A stretch of DNA of 33,918 bases, taken from positions 1 through 33,918 of the forward strand of contig SKZY01000249.1 of assembly GCA_007127095.1 (NCBI GenBank), written 5' to 3'. This DNA comes from Planctomycetaceae bacterium (GTDB lineage Bacteria > Planctomycetota > Planctomycetia > Pirellulales > Pirellulaceae). How positions within the stretch are numbered: the first letter of the stretch is position 1; each line of letters begins with the position of its first letter. The translations under genes and the position numbers were made by a program. Under the pieces are notes generated by a model. It saw only the letters and a program-made list of their open reading frames with translations, did no database searches and was not told where the DNA came from. Below are positions 19,392 through 27,756 of this stretch, in pieces.

Positions 19392-20162
19392 ATGGCTGAC
19401 TTTACTCCCACTCAGGGCCGCTACTTGGCGTTCATCCACGCCTACATTCAGCGCCGCGGTTTTCCGCCAGCGGAGTCGGAAATCGCTGCGGCGATGTGTG
19501 TCTCACCGCCGTCGGTGAATCAAATGGTGAAGACGCTGGAAAAGAAGGGGTTGGTATTGCGCCAGCCAGGCCAAGCACGAGCCCTTCAGATCCTGATTCC
19601 GGAAGACGAAATTCCACCGTGGGGCAACCGCAAGTCGAAACAGAGTCCTTCGCGATCGAGCAAGGCGCCGATCAGCCCGAAAGCGGCCAAGGCTTCGCCG
19701 CCAGCGAATCTCTTCGTGTTGACGGCGTACTTGGTCGGCGGCCCGATCGGCAAGAAGTTCAGCAATAAGATAATCAGTCGCGAGATTGAAATCCGCGGCG
19801 ATCAGACGCTTGAAGAGCTGCATCACATCCTTTTCAAGGCCTTCGACCGAGAAGAGGAGCATCTGTACGAGTTTCAGTTCGGCAAACGCCCCTTTGACCC
19901 TGAGGGGGCGAACTACGGAGTTCCCGACTCGCAGGCAAAACCTGGGAAAAAGTCAAAGAAGAAAACGGGCGATGCGCAGAAGATAACGCTCGACGACCTC
20001 GATTTGCAGCCGCATCGTACTTTCGGCTATTGGTTCGATTTCGGCGACAATTGGTTCCATCACGTCAACGTCGAACGGATCGAGCAAGCGATCCCAACGG
20101 TCCCCTATCCGCGTATCGGCAAACGGGTCGGCAAGTCGCCACCGCAACATGCCGACGAATAG
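19392..20162 (+). CDS. LexA-type winged-helix domain fused to a pRiA4b ORF-3-like domain
   Basis: A 256-residue two-domain protein. Residues 1-68 match the LexA DNA-binding winged helix: 'FTPTQGRYLAFIHAYI', 'GFPPAESEIAAAM', a recognition-helix region 'SPPSVNQMVKTLEKKG', then the wing. A Lys/Ser/Pro-rich linker (70-106) follows. Residues 107-245 resemble the plasmid pRiA4b ORF-3-like family: 'FSNKIISREIEI', 'QTLEELHHILFKAFD', 'HLYEFQFG' and 'FGYWFDFGDNWFHHVNV'. The LexA serine-lysine protease domain is absent, so this is not a self-cleaving SOS repressor. AAGGG lies just before the ATG. It is probably a transcription factor whose C-terminal domain senses or binds something unknown. The domain reading is good; target genes are unknown. 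Confidence 0.9.
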   Translation: MADFTPTQGRYLAFIHAYIQRRGFPPAESEIAAAMCVSPPSVNQMVKTLEKKGLVLRQPGQARALQILIPEDEIPPWGNRKSKQSPSRSSKAPISPKAAKASPPANLFVLTAYLVGGPIGKKFSNKIISREIEIRGDQTLEELHHILFKAFDREEEHLYEFQFGKRPFDPEGANYGVPDSQAKPGKKSKKKTGDAQKITLDDLDLQPHRTFGYWFDFGDNWFHHVNVERIEQAIPTVPYPRIGKRVGKSPPQHADE

Positions 20163-20453
20163 GGGCCACTACACTTGTCAACGCGTGGTCAATATCCCCG
20201 GGCGCGATATCGTGCCTCGGGGAATACTGCCTGCCCTCCGCTTGCTTATCGAACGAAGTTCATCGCAGCAGCAAACCGGGTGCACTCCTAAAATCCGGCA
20301 CAATCATCACTTGAAAATATTGCTCGACGACCTCGACTCGACGGCAACGCGTCGATGGGCCGACCGCGGCTGCGGTGTCGCTTGCGTTATTCGCTCTTTT
20401 CGGTAACGTTTTTGCGATTGAGTGACACCTGATTTCCAGCCTGAGCCGCCCGT
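20163..20453. other. Intergenic stretch with a long imperfect hairpin, upstream of the helicase gene
   Basis: No gene is supported in these 291 bases. Bases 20195-20223 fold into a long hairpin: TCCCCG pairs with CGGGGA, and the inner parts continue pairing with one bulge and G-T pairs around a tiny loop. No T run follows, so it is not a standard intrinsic terminator, though it could protect the 3' end of the upstream transcript. A weak promoter (TTGCGT at 20382, TAACGT at 20404, 16-base spacing) might serve the helicase gene. Confidence 0.35.
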
Positions 20454-23400
20454 TTGAATGCCGAGCCGCAGCGGATCGTTTCGATCCCGAGTATCGATTA
20501 TCCCGACGAGTTGCCGATCACGGCACACCGCGATGTCCTGCTGAAGCTGCTTGCTGAGCACCGTGTGTTGGTCGTTTGCGGAGAAACCGGCAGCGGCAAG
20601 AGCACGCAATTGCCGAAGCTCTGTTTGGAGGCGGGTTTGGGCCGGCGGGGGATGATCGGTCATACGCAACCGCGGCGGATGGCGGCCCGTAGCATCGCAG
20701 CGCGGTTGTCGGAGGAACTCGGGACGGTCGGGGACAGTCGCGTCGCCTACAAAATTCGCTTCGGTGACCAAACGTCGCGAGACACGCTGATCAAGCTGAT
20801 GACCGACGGGATCTTGTTGGCCGAGACGCAGTCCGATCGCGATCTGCGAGCCTACGACGCGCTGATCATCGACGAAGCGCATGAGCGGTCGTTGAACATC
20901 GATTTCTTGCTCGGCTATCTTCACGGGTTGGTCCGTCGGCGGCCGGAGTTTCGCCTGATCATCACGTCGGCGACGATCGACGCAGAACGGTTCGCGGAGC
21001 ACTTCGGTGAAGCCGGCGCGCCGGCACCGATCGTCACGGTCGAAGGACGTGGCTTTCCGGTCGAAACCCGTTACCTGCCGTGGACCGCGGTCGACCCTCA
21101 GGCGGAGGACGAAGCGGATCATTACGATTTGGCTCGCCATGTGATCGCCGGGATCGATGAGGTCTGCCGCGACGGCGGCGGTGACATCCTGGCGTTCCTG
21201 CCGACCGAACGCGATATCCGCGAGGTGTCGCACCGCACCGCGGGTCACTTCAAGCGGCTCGGATTGGCGAACCGGGTCGACGTGTTGCCGTTGTATGCCC
21301 GCTTACCACAGGGCGAACAGCAACGGATTTTTCATCCCGACGGGGGGCGTCGTCGAATCATCTTCGCAACCAATGTCGCCGAATCGTCGCTGACGGTGCC
21401 CGGGATCCGTTACGTTGTCGATTCAGGGACCGCTCGGATCAGCCGTTACAGCCCGCGGAGCCGGGTCCAGCGGTTACCGATCGAGCCTGTCAGCCGAGCC
21501 AGTTGCGACCAACGGGCGGGGCGCTGCGGGCGGATCGCCGCGGGCGTCTGCGTGCGGCTCTATTCACGCGACGATTACGAATCGCGGGACGCGTTCACGA
21601 CGCCGGAAATCCGCCGCACCAATCTGGCCGCGGTGATCTTGCAGACATTGAACCTGCGACTCGGCAGGATCGATCGATTTCCGCTGATCGACCCACCGCG
21701 TCCCGACTCGATCCGCCAGGGCTATCGCACGCTCCGCGAACTCGGGGCGGTCGACGATCGGGACGAATTGACGGAGATCGGTAGGCGGTTGGGGAGGATG
21801 CCGGTCGATCCGCGGGTCGGCCGGATGATTTTGGCGGCGGACGAGTTCGGGGTACTGCCCGAGGTGTTGGTAATCGCCGCCGCGATCGAGGTTCAGGACC
21901 CACGGGACCGACCGCCGGAACGTCGTGAGGCGGCCGACGAGGCGCACGCCAAGTTTCAACATCCCCGCAGCGATTTCCTGAGCTATTTGAAGTTGTGGCG
22001 GTTTTACCAACAACAGCGAGAGGCGGTCAGCCGCGGCAGGTTGGAGCGGATTTGTCGCAGCCATTTTCTGTCGCCACAGCGGATGCGGGAATGGTCGGAC
22101 GTCTACCGCCAATTACGTGGCTTGGCCGCGACGGTGGTCCGCCAGCGATCGATCGGACCGCCGCGATTCGACGAGGAGGATCAGGACCGGGTGGTCGATC
22201 AGGGACGTTATGCCACCATCCACCAAGCGCTGCTGACCGGCCTGCTGTCGGGTGTTGCTTTGGCGGGTGACAAGGGCGAGTACACCGGTGCCGGCGGATT
22301 GAAACTGTTTTTGTGGCCGGGCAGCGGCGTGTTTCAAGCCAAGCCGAAATGGATCATCGCCGGTGAGTTGGTCGAAACGACCAAGCAGTACGCCCGCACC
22401 GTCGCCGCGATTCAACCCGAGTGGATCGAGCCACTGGCCGAACATTTGGTCAAGCGTCAGCACAGTGATCCTCATTGGAGTCACAAATCGGGCGGGGCCT
22501 ATTGTTATCAGCAGGTTTCGCTGTTCGGGCTGCCGATCGTCTCGCGGCGAAGGTTGCCGCTGGCTTCGATCGACCCGGCGACGGCCCGTGAATTGATGAT
22601 CGACCAAGGCTTGATGGAAGACGTGATGCCGACGACGGCGCGGTTCGTGCGATTCAACCGTCGTTTGGTCGAATTGATCGGTGAATTGGCCGCCAAGACC
22701 CGCAGTCGGCAATTGGTGGTCGATCCCTATGCCGTGCGGAACTTCTACGCGTCACGATTGCCGGAACAGGTCTGCGATCGGGTGCGGTTGGAAAAGTATG
22801 ACCGTGGCACGGCGGTCCCGGCTTGGACCAAGACGTTGACCGACTCGGAAGCGGTGGCGAATTGGCTGCGATCACCGCCAGCGGCCGACGCCACGGAAGC
22901 GGGTGATGAGGGGAGCACCTCGGAATACCCGATCCCGTACATGCGGCCTGACGACCTGGTGCCGGTCGCCGAAACTCCGTTGTCGGCGGAGGCGTTTCCT
23001 GATGAATTGGTCGTTGGCGAGACGCGTCTGCCCTTGGAGTATCGATTCGAGCCGGGTGGGGAGCGAGATGGCGTTCGTTTGACGATGCACCGAGCGGCTT
23101 TGGCGCAGGTGAGTGACGAACGTCTCGGTTGGCTGGTCCCCGGGCTGCTCGAGGCGAAGCTGTTGGCGATGATCAAATCGTTACCGAAACGGATCCGTCG
23201 CAACTTGGTTCCGGCGGCCGATGTGGCCAAACGGGTCGCCGCCGAACTCGGCCCGGCCGAGGGTCAAGCGCCGTTCATGGCTACGGTTTGTGACTTGTTT
23301 TCGCGATTGGCGGAGGTTCCGATCGCGCCGTCTGATTTTTCCGCTGAAAAGTTGGAGCCGCATCTCGAGTTCTTGATTCGGGTGGTCGATGATCAGGGCG

Positions 23401-24374
23401 AAACGATCGCCGAGACCCGAGGCATCGATGAAGCACGTCGGCTGATCGGGGCGGAGTCGGCAGCGGAAGTCGAATCACCGAGCGAGCCCGACGAAGCCTG
23501 GACTCGCGCGGATATGAAGACCTTTGACATCGACCAGCTACCCGAGCAGGTGGTGCGGGTCCGGGGTGGTGTCAGGGTCGCTCAGTTTCCTGGCCTGGTC
23601 GATGCTGGCGACCATGCCGCGACACGTCTGTTCGCCGATTCGGCAGCGGCTTCGGCATCGACACGCCGCGGGCTGATGCGATTATTCGCGATCACTGAGC
23701 GGAAGGAGCTTCGCGCCCAAGTCCGGCACTTACCCAGTTTGGGCGACGCCAAACTGAGGCTCGCCCCGATCCTTCCGGCCGCGACGTTCGAGGACGCTTT
23801 GGTCGACCTGTTGGCCCGTCGCGCGTTTGTCGAAGCGACGCCGTTGGTCCGTTCGCGAGAGCAGTTCGAGTCGCTGCGGGGTGAGCGTGGCCGGCGGATC
23901 GGGGAAGCGGCTTGCGAGTTGGGGCCGTGGTTGCCGGCTTTCGCCGAGGCCTATCATGCCGCCCGGTGTCAGTGGGAATCGATCGGTCGGTCGGATCGCA
24001 GCGGGGCGATCGCCGATGTCGAAGCGCAGGTGGCTCGACTCGCTTTTCCCGGGTTCCTATCGACCGTCCCCTGGTCGTGGCTGCGACACTACCCTCGTTA
24101 TTTTTCAGCGATCGCTTATCGACTTGACAAACTGCGGAGCGGTACGGCGGGCAAGGATGCCGAATCGATGCGATTGGTCCAAGACCTGTTCAGCCGTTGG
24201 TTCGCCGGCCTGCCGGAGGCGCAGCGGACACCCGAGCAGTGTTGTGATGCCGAGTTGCGGTGGATGATCGAAGAATTGCGCGTCAGTCTGTTCGCTCAGC
24301 CACTTGGGACAAGCGTCAAGGTTTCGCCCAAGCGATGTGAAAAGCTACTCCAGGATACGAATGCACGACGGTGA
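20454..24374 (+). CDS. hrpA: ATP-dependent RNA helicase HrpA (DEAH box)
   Basis: About 1306 residues, the same size as E. coli HrpA. Superfamily 2 motifs are complete: I GETGSGKST (43-51), II DEAH (140-143), III SAT (172-174), and VI QRAGRCGR (353-360); 'FATNVAESSLTVPGI' is the typical motif V region. The helicase-associated domains follow to about 700, and the C-terminal half matches the HrpA-specific DUF3418-type extension. HrpA unwinds RNA or RNA-protein structures in the cytoplasm; in other bacteria it is linked to mRNA processing and rescue of stalled ribosomes. The start is a TTG at 20454, the only in-frame candidate before motif I, with no ribosome site; a nearby ATG at 20459 is out of frame. 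The 3' end overlaps the convergent lactonase gene by 30 bases. Confidence 0.93.
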   Translation: MNAEPQRIVSIPSIDYPDELPITAHRDVLLKLLAEHRVLVVCGETGSGKSTQLPKLCLEAGLGRRGMIGHTQPRRMAARSIAARLSEELGTVGDSRVAYKIRFGDQTSRDTLIKLMTDGILLAETQSDRDLRAYDALIIDEAHERSLNIDFLLGYLHGLVRRRPEFRLIITSATIDAERFAEHFGEAGAPAPIVTVEGRGFPVETRYLPWTAVDPQAEDEADHYDLARHVIAGIDEVCRDGGGDILAFLPTERDIREVSHRTAGHFKRLGLANRVDVLPLYARLPQGEQQRIFHPDGGRRRIIFATNVAESSLTVPGIRYVVDSGTARISRYSPRSRVQRLPIEPVSRASCDQRAGRCGRIAAGVCVRLYSRDDYESRDAFTTPEIRRTNLAAVILQTLNLRLGRIDRFPLIDPPRPDSIRQGYRTLRELGAVDDRDELTEIGRRLGRMPVDPRVGRMILAADEFGVLPEVLVIAAAIEVQDPRDRPPERREAADEAHAKFQHPRSDFLSYLKLWRFYQQQREAVSRGRLERICRSHFLSPQRMREWSDVYRQLRGLAATVVRQRSIGPPRFDEEDQDRVVDQGRYATIHQALLTGLLSGVALAGDKGEYTGAGGLKLFLWPGSGVFQAKPKWIIAGELVETTKQYARTVAAIQPEWIEPLAEHLVKRQHSDPHWSHKSGGAYCYQQVSLFGLPIVSRRRLPLASIDPATARELMIDQGLMEDVMPTTARFVRFNRRLVELIGELAAKTRSRQLVVDPYAVRNFYASRLPEQVCDRVRLEKYDRGTAVPAWTKTLTDSEAVANWLRSPPAADATEAGDEGSTSEYPIPYMRPDDLVPVAETPLSAEAFPDELVVGETRLPLEYRFEPGGERDGVRLTMHRAALAQVSDERLGWLVPGLLEAKLLAMIKSLPKRIRRNLVPAADVAKRVAAELGPAEGQAPFMATVCDLFSRLAEVPIAPSDFSAEKLEPHLEFLIRVVDDQGETIAETRGIDEARRLIGAESAAEVESPSEPDEAWTRADMKTFDIDQLPEQVVRVRGGVRVAQFPGLVDAGDHAATRLFADSAAASASTRRGLMRLFAITERKELRAQVRHLPSLGDAKLRLAPILPAATFEDALVDLLARRAFVEATPLVRSREQFESLRGERGRRIGEAACELGPWLPAFAEAYHAARCQWESIGRSDRSGAIADVEAQVARLAFPGFLSTVPWSWLRHYPRYFSAIAYRLDKLRSGTAGKDAESMRLVQDLFSRWFAGLPEAQRTPEQCCDAELRWMIEELRVSLFAQPLGTSVKVSPKRCEKLLQDTNARR

Positions 24375-25520
24375 CGGCATTTCGATCGGGTCCCCGGCTG
24401 ATTCGAGTCGTCCGTCGGCGGTGATGCGAAACACCGCCACGTTGTTTCCCGGCATGTTGGCACATAACAACCAGCGCCCGTCCTGGGTAATCGCCAAGTT
24501 TTGAGGGCCCCGACCGAGGCTGGCAGTAATCTCGATCGGCTCGAGCTTTCCTTGGGCTTCGATCCGGAACGCGGCGATGCTGTCGTGCCCGCGGTTGGTG
24601 CCGTAGAGGAATCGGCCGTCGGGAGTGACTTTGACGTCGGCTGTGTGGCTGGTGTCGGCGAAATCGGGTGGCAACGTATCGACGGAGTCACGTTCGATCA
24701 GCATCCCCGTCTCAGGGATCACGACGAAGCTGGTCAGAGTATTGCTCAGCTCGTTGATGACGTACAACTGCTGGCCGTCGGGGTGAAACGCCAAATGGCG
24801 TGGCCCACTTCCCGGAGCGGTGCGAACAAAGGGTTGGCGATTGGGGGAAAGTTCCGCGGTCGACGGATCGACGGCGTAGCAGAGGATGCGATCGATGCCC
24901 AAGTCGGCGGCGTAGGCGAAACGCCCGTCGGGGCTGAAGATGAAGCAATGGGCATGGGGCTGTTGTTGGCGTTTCGGATCGACGCTGGAGCCTTCGTGCT
25001 GGACGAAGGAAACCGGTTCGGACAACGAGCCATCGGGATCAATCCGGTACGACGCGACGCTGCCGCTGGAGTAATTGGCGACCAACAGCCGTTTGCCCTC
25101 GGAATCGGTTTCCAGGTAGCAGGACGCGGTCCCGCGGGTCGATCGCTGGCCGAGCGGTTCAAGTCTTCCGGAGCGATCGAGGATTCGGAAGGCGGCGACC
25201 AATTCAGGTTCGCTGCCGCCGAACGTCGGAGTGTCGATGGCGTAGAGAAACCGTTGGTCGGGCGAGACGGCGATAAAGAACGGGTTTTCGATCGCCGCTT
25301 CGCGATGCGTCGGCAGCAGGGTGCCTCGGGTCGTATCGAGTTCGAAGGCGTGAATCGCGCCCTCTTCGCCAGCGGTGAAGGCTGAAACGAAGACCAGTGG
25401 TGGAGCGGCTTCGGCCGCGGCTGGAACCGCCATGGTGGTCACCCAGATAAGCAGTGTGCAGGATAAAAATGACCGGCAGCGAGTGGTCCGAGCAGCCCTG
25501 ATAGGACTCGGTTCTGTCAT
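24345..25520 (-). CDS. Exported lactonase-family seven-bladed beta-propeller protein
   Basis: A 391-residue protein of the 6-phosphogluconolactonase (YbhE/Pgl-type, PF10282-like) beta-propeller family. Recurrent blade motifs are visible: 'ENPFFIAVSPDQRFLYAID', 'SDGKRLLVANYSSG'-type, 'PHAHCFIFSPDGRFAYAAD', 'GPRHLAFHPDGQQLYVINE', 'PDGRFLYGTNRGHDSI' and 'GPQNLAITQDGRWLLCAN'. The N-terminus has Arg residues, a hydrophobic stretch (about 17-35) and AAA-type cleavage sites, so it is probably exported, unlike the cytosolic sugar-phosphate enzyme. The substrate is therefore unknown. I chose ATG 25520 over a TTG at 25553. It reads towards hrpA and the two genes overlap tail to tail by 30 bases. Confidence 0.9.
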   Translation of the reverse strand: MTEPSPIRAARTTRCRSFLSCTLLIWVTTMAVPAAAEAAPPLVFVSAFTAGEEGAIHAFELDTTRGTLLPTHREAAIENPFFIAVSPDQRFLYAIDTPTFGGSEPELVAAFRILDRSGRLEPLGQRSTRGTASCYLETDSEGKRLLVANYSSGSVASYRIDPDGSLSEPVSFVQHEGSSVDPKRQQQPHAHCFIFSPDGRFAYAADLGIDRILCYAVDPSTAELSPNRQPFVRTAPGSGPRHLAFHPDGQQLYVINELSNTLTSFVVIPETGMLIERDSVDTLPPDFADTSHTADVKVTPDGRFLYGTNRGHDSIAAFRIEAQGKLEPIEITASLGRGPQNLAITQDGRWLLCANMPGNNVAVFRITADGRLESAGDPIEMPSPSCIRILE

Positions 25521-25658
25521 GGTCGTAAAACTCTTGGAGTCGGCAGTTATCAATGAACCGGGGCAAAAGCCTTGGGGCTGATTGTACTGAATGAAAGCGG
25601 GGCGGTTCGGTTGAGGGCGAGCGGATGGCGACGGGCGGGAGGGCTGTGCGGATGGGAA

Positions 25659-25686
25659 TTGACAATCGATTTGAGAGGCTTATCAT
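25659..25686 (+). promoter_or_regulatory. Sigma70-type promoter for the cimA leader
   Basis: TTGACA (25659-25664) is a perfect -35 hexamer; TATCAT (25681-25686) matches five of six -10 bases; the spacing is 16 bases. Transcription would start near 25693 and run into the leader and cimA. It is the best promoter match seen in the window. Confidence 0.6.
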
Positions 25687-25739
25687 TCGGAGCTCAGATT
25701 AGCCACCACCCGATCACTTCTTGTGTCCGACTGTCGCCG

Positions 25740-25799
25740 ATGCGTATCGCACTCCCTCGCGTACTGATTACCAACTCCGCTTTCCGGCGGCATACCTGA
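25740..25799 (+). CDS. Possible 19-residue leader peptide upstream of cimA
   Basis: A short open frame lies about 47 bases after the predicted transcription start: MRIALPRVLITNSAFRRHT. It has Ile, Leu, Val, Leu and Ile codons with a VLI run at residues 8-10, fitting branched-chain control, but the overall I/L/V content is ordinary. Its TGA stop lies two bases before the CGGGGGAT antiterminator element. There is no clear ribosome site, so translation is uncertain. Confidence 0.25.
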   Translation: MRIALPRVLITNSAFRRHT

Positions 25800-25942
25800 T
25801 CCGGGGGATAGGGTATTCGGTGGGTGGGAAAGCGGAGGCATTGATTCGGCAGCGACCCACCCGTTCAGACTTAGATCGATGGATCATTTCTGGACTGCCG
25901 CTGCGACGGTAGCTGGGGGGCGGCCCGATGTCGACCACCCGC

Positions 25943-25958
25943 TCGAAATCGATTTCGA
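25943..25958. repeat. Perfect 16-bp palindrome before the cimA terminator
   Basis: TCGAAATCGATTTCGA is identical to its reverse complement. It sits directly against the A-rich foot of the terminator hairpin. It could be an operator for a dimeric regulator; as RNA it cannot fold tightly because it has no loop. Confidence 0.5.
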
Positions 25959-26000
25959 AAAAATCCCCCGAGGTCATCCCCGCCTCGGGGGATTTTTTTT
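25958..26000 (+). terminator. Strong intrinsic terminator in the cimA leader
   Basis: A 10-bp GC-rich stem (TCCCCCGAGG with CCTCGGGGGA) extended by six A-T pairs surrounds a 9-base loop (25974-25982) and ends in eight T residues (25993-26000). The A run on the 5' side means it could also act on the other strand. No complete gene lies upstream on the plus strand, so it most probably ends the leader RNA from the promoter at 25659. Confidence 0.8.
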
Positions 26001-26058
26001 CGTCTGACACGGCATCGACGCCGTCATTCGTTTGCAGCCTCAAGAAAGCCGATATTTG

Positions 26059-27756
26059 ATGACTACGGAAACAGCCGCCTCGACCACCGATAGAACGGTC
26101 GAGATCTACGACACGACGTTGCGTGACGGGACGCAGGGTGAAGGGGTCAGTTTTTCGCTTCAAGACAAGCTCAACATCGCCCGCCGATTGGCGGAGATCG
26201 GGATCGATTTTATCGAAGGCGGTTACCCGCTTTCGAACGAGAAGGACGTCGCTTTTTTCCGCGATGTCCGCAAGCTCGATCTCGGCAAGAGTCAGGTTTG
26301 TGCTTTCGGTATGACGCGGCGAAGGTCGCTGAAGGTGGCCGACGACCCTGGCATGCAGGCGTTGGTGGCCGCCGAAACGCCGGTTGTGACGCTGGTCGGC
26401 AAGACCTGGGACTACCACGTCACCGAGGTTTTGAACGTCTCGCCGGACGAAAACCTCGACATGATCGGTGAGAGCACGGAGTTCTTGGCGCGACACGGTC
26501 GCGTGATCTACGACGCTGAGCACTTCTTCGACGGCTGGAAGGCGAATCCCGAGTATTCTGCCAAAACGCTGCAGGCGGCTGTCGCTGGCGGCGCGTCGCA
26601 CTTGGTGTTGTGCGATACCAACGGCGGATCGTTGCCCGAGGAGATCGCGGAATTGGTCCGCCAAGCCCGTGAGGCCGTCGCCGGGCACGACGTGACGATC
26701 GGGATCCACTGTCACAACGACAGCGATCTGGCGGTCGGAAATACGCTGGCCGCCGTCGATGCCGGCGCCGGGCAGGTTCAGGGAACGATCAACGGGATCG
26801 GTGAACGTTGTGGCAACGTCGACCTGATTTCGGTCCTAGCGAATTTAGGGCTGAAGAAACGCGGCTACCGTGTGCTCGGTGGCCGTTCTTTGGAACCGCT
26901 GACCGAATTGAGTCGGTTTGTTTATGAAACCGCAAATCTGCAGTGGCGAAATAACCAGCCGTTCGTTGGTCAAAGCGCGTTCGCCCACAAGGGCGGGATG
27001 CACGTGCATGCGATCAACAAGTCGTCGGGCACCTACGAGCACATCGAACCGGCGTCGGTTGGTAATGAACGGCGGATCTTGGTCAGTGAGTTGAGCGGAC
27101 GGAGCAACATTGCGGCGGTCACGTCGAAACACGATCTGGCCAACAACCGGGAATTGATGGACGCGATCCTGGGCGAAGTCGTGCGACTGGAGAACCAAGG
27201 ATATCAATTCGAATCGGCAGGGGCTTCGTTCGACCTGTTGGTCCGCAAGGTCGCGAATTCGTTTCGCGCCCACTTCAGTCCGATCAAGTACCGGGTCGTT
27301 GCCGGCGATCGGAATGTGGCGGGGCACAGCGTATTCGCGGAGGCGATCATCAAGCTGAAAGTTGGTGACCGGCTCTGTTTCGACGCGGCCGAGGGGCATG
27401 GGCCGGTCAACGCATTGGATGCAGCACTGCGAAAAACGTTGGAGGGCGTCTATCCGTCGCTTTCCGAAATGCGATTGATCGATTACAAGGTTCGCGTCGT
27501 CGATTCGGGTGGCGGGACCGCCGCTTCGATTCGGGTCAACATCGAAAGCGGTGATCAACATGAGACCTGGGGTACGATCGGCGTCAGCGAAAACGTGATC
27601 GAGGCGAGTTGGCAGGCGTTGGTCGACGCGGTCGAGTACAAACTTCATCAGGACGAAGCGAAACGGGGCGAACCCGGCGGTGCGATGAACCGACCCGCGG
27701 TCGCCGGTGTCATCGCTGGCGTGGAGGCCCCCGCAAGCAGAGGATCGAAATCATGA
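26059..27756 (+). CDS. cimA: (R)-citramalate synthase, isoleucine biosynthesis
   Basis: A 565-residue enzyme of the 2-isopropylmalate/citramalate synthase family. CimA condenses pyruvate and acetyl-CoA to citramalate, giving 2-oxobutanoate for isoleucine without threonine deaminase. The N-terminal TIM barrel shows 'DTTLRDGTQGEG' (R22, D23, Q26) and the metal-binding HCH motif at 217-219 in 'GIHCHNDSDLAVGN', then 'GTINGIGERCGN'. The C-terminal LeuA-type regulatory domain lies at about 430-545, as expected for feedback inhibition. The very similar sequence before Walker-free 'GFGMTRRR'-type segment and the TLRDGTQ-EGV variant favour CimA over LeuA. I chose ATG 26059; a TTG at 26032 is less likely. 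The stop overlaps the valS start as ATGA. The leader upstream carries a putative attenuator. Confidence 0.9.
   Translation: MTTETAASTTDRTVEIYDTTLRDGTQGEGVSFSLQDKLNIARRLAEIGIDFIEGGYPLSNEKDVAFFRDVRKLDLGKSQVCAFGMTRRRSLKVADDPGMQALVAAETPVVTLVGKTWDYHVTEVLNVSPDENLDMIGESTEFLARHGRVIYDAEHFFDGWKANPEYSAKTLQAAVAGGASHLVLCDTNGGSLPEEIAELVRQAREAVAGHDVTIGIHCHNDSDLAVGNTLAAVDAGAGQVQGTINGIGERCGNVDLISVLANLGLKKRGYRVLGGRSLEPLTELSRFVYETANLQWRNNQPFVGQSAFAHKGGMHVHAINKSSGTYEHIEPASVGNERRILVSELSGRSNIAAVTSKHDLANNRELMDAILGEVVRLENQGYQFESAGASFDLLVRKVANSFRAHFSPIKYRVVAGDRNVAGHSVFAEAIIKLKVGDRLCFDAAEGHGPVNALDAALRKTLEGVYPSLSEMRLIDYKVRVVDSGGGTAASIRVNIESGDQHETWGTIGVSENVIEASWQALVDAVEYKLHQDEAKRGEPGGAMNRPAVAGVIAGVEAPASRGSKS

Larger units (their letters stand above)
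25521..26058 (+). promoter_or_regulatory. Long intergenic region with the cimA leader (putative attenuator)
   Basis: These 538 bases separate the lactonase and cimA starts. Bases 25521-25658 show nothing clear. From 25659 the plus strand has, in order, a sigma70-type promoter, a short ORF at 25740-25799, a CGGGGGAT element at 25802-25809, a 16-bp palindrome at 25943-25958, and a strong intrinsic terminator at 25958-26000, only 58 bases before the cimA ATG. CGGGGGAT is exactly complementary to ATCCCCCG (25963-25970), the terminator 5' arm, so it could form an antiterminator. A terminator placed before an amino acid biosynthesis operon is the classical layout of attenuation. The alternative is a stand-alone small RNA of about 310 bases. 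Confidence 0.55.

Noticed and set aside
19392-20162. Calling the wHTH protein LexA itself, the SOS repressor
   Set aside because: The Ser-Lys autocleavage domain is missing and replaced by a pRiA4b ORF-3-like domain.
19392-20162. Treating the pRiA4b-like domain as a sign of a plasmid or transposon insertion
   Set aside because: No transposase, terminal repeats or target duplication is seen, and composition matches the neighbours.
20149-20406. 85-residue open frame starting inside the end of the LexA-like gene
   Set aside because: Composition is not protein-like, no ribosome site, and it contains the long hairpin at 20195-20223.
25740-25799. T-box riboswitch in the cimA leader
   Set aside because: No T-box consensus sequence or specifier stem was seen; the terminator alone does not justify it.
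26059-27756. 2-isopropylmalate synthase (leuA) as the name for the cimA gene
   Set aside because: The RDGTQGEGV variant and overall layout fit citramalate synthase better, though the two families are close and enzymology would settle it.
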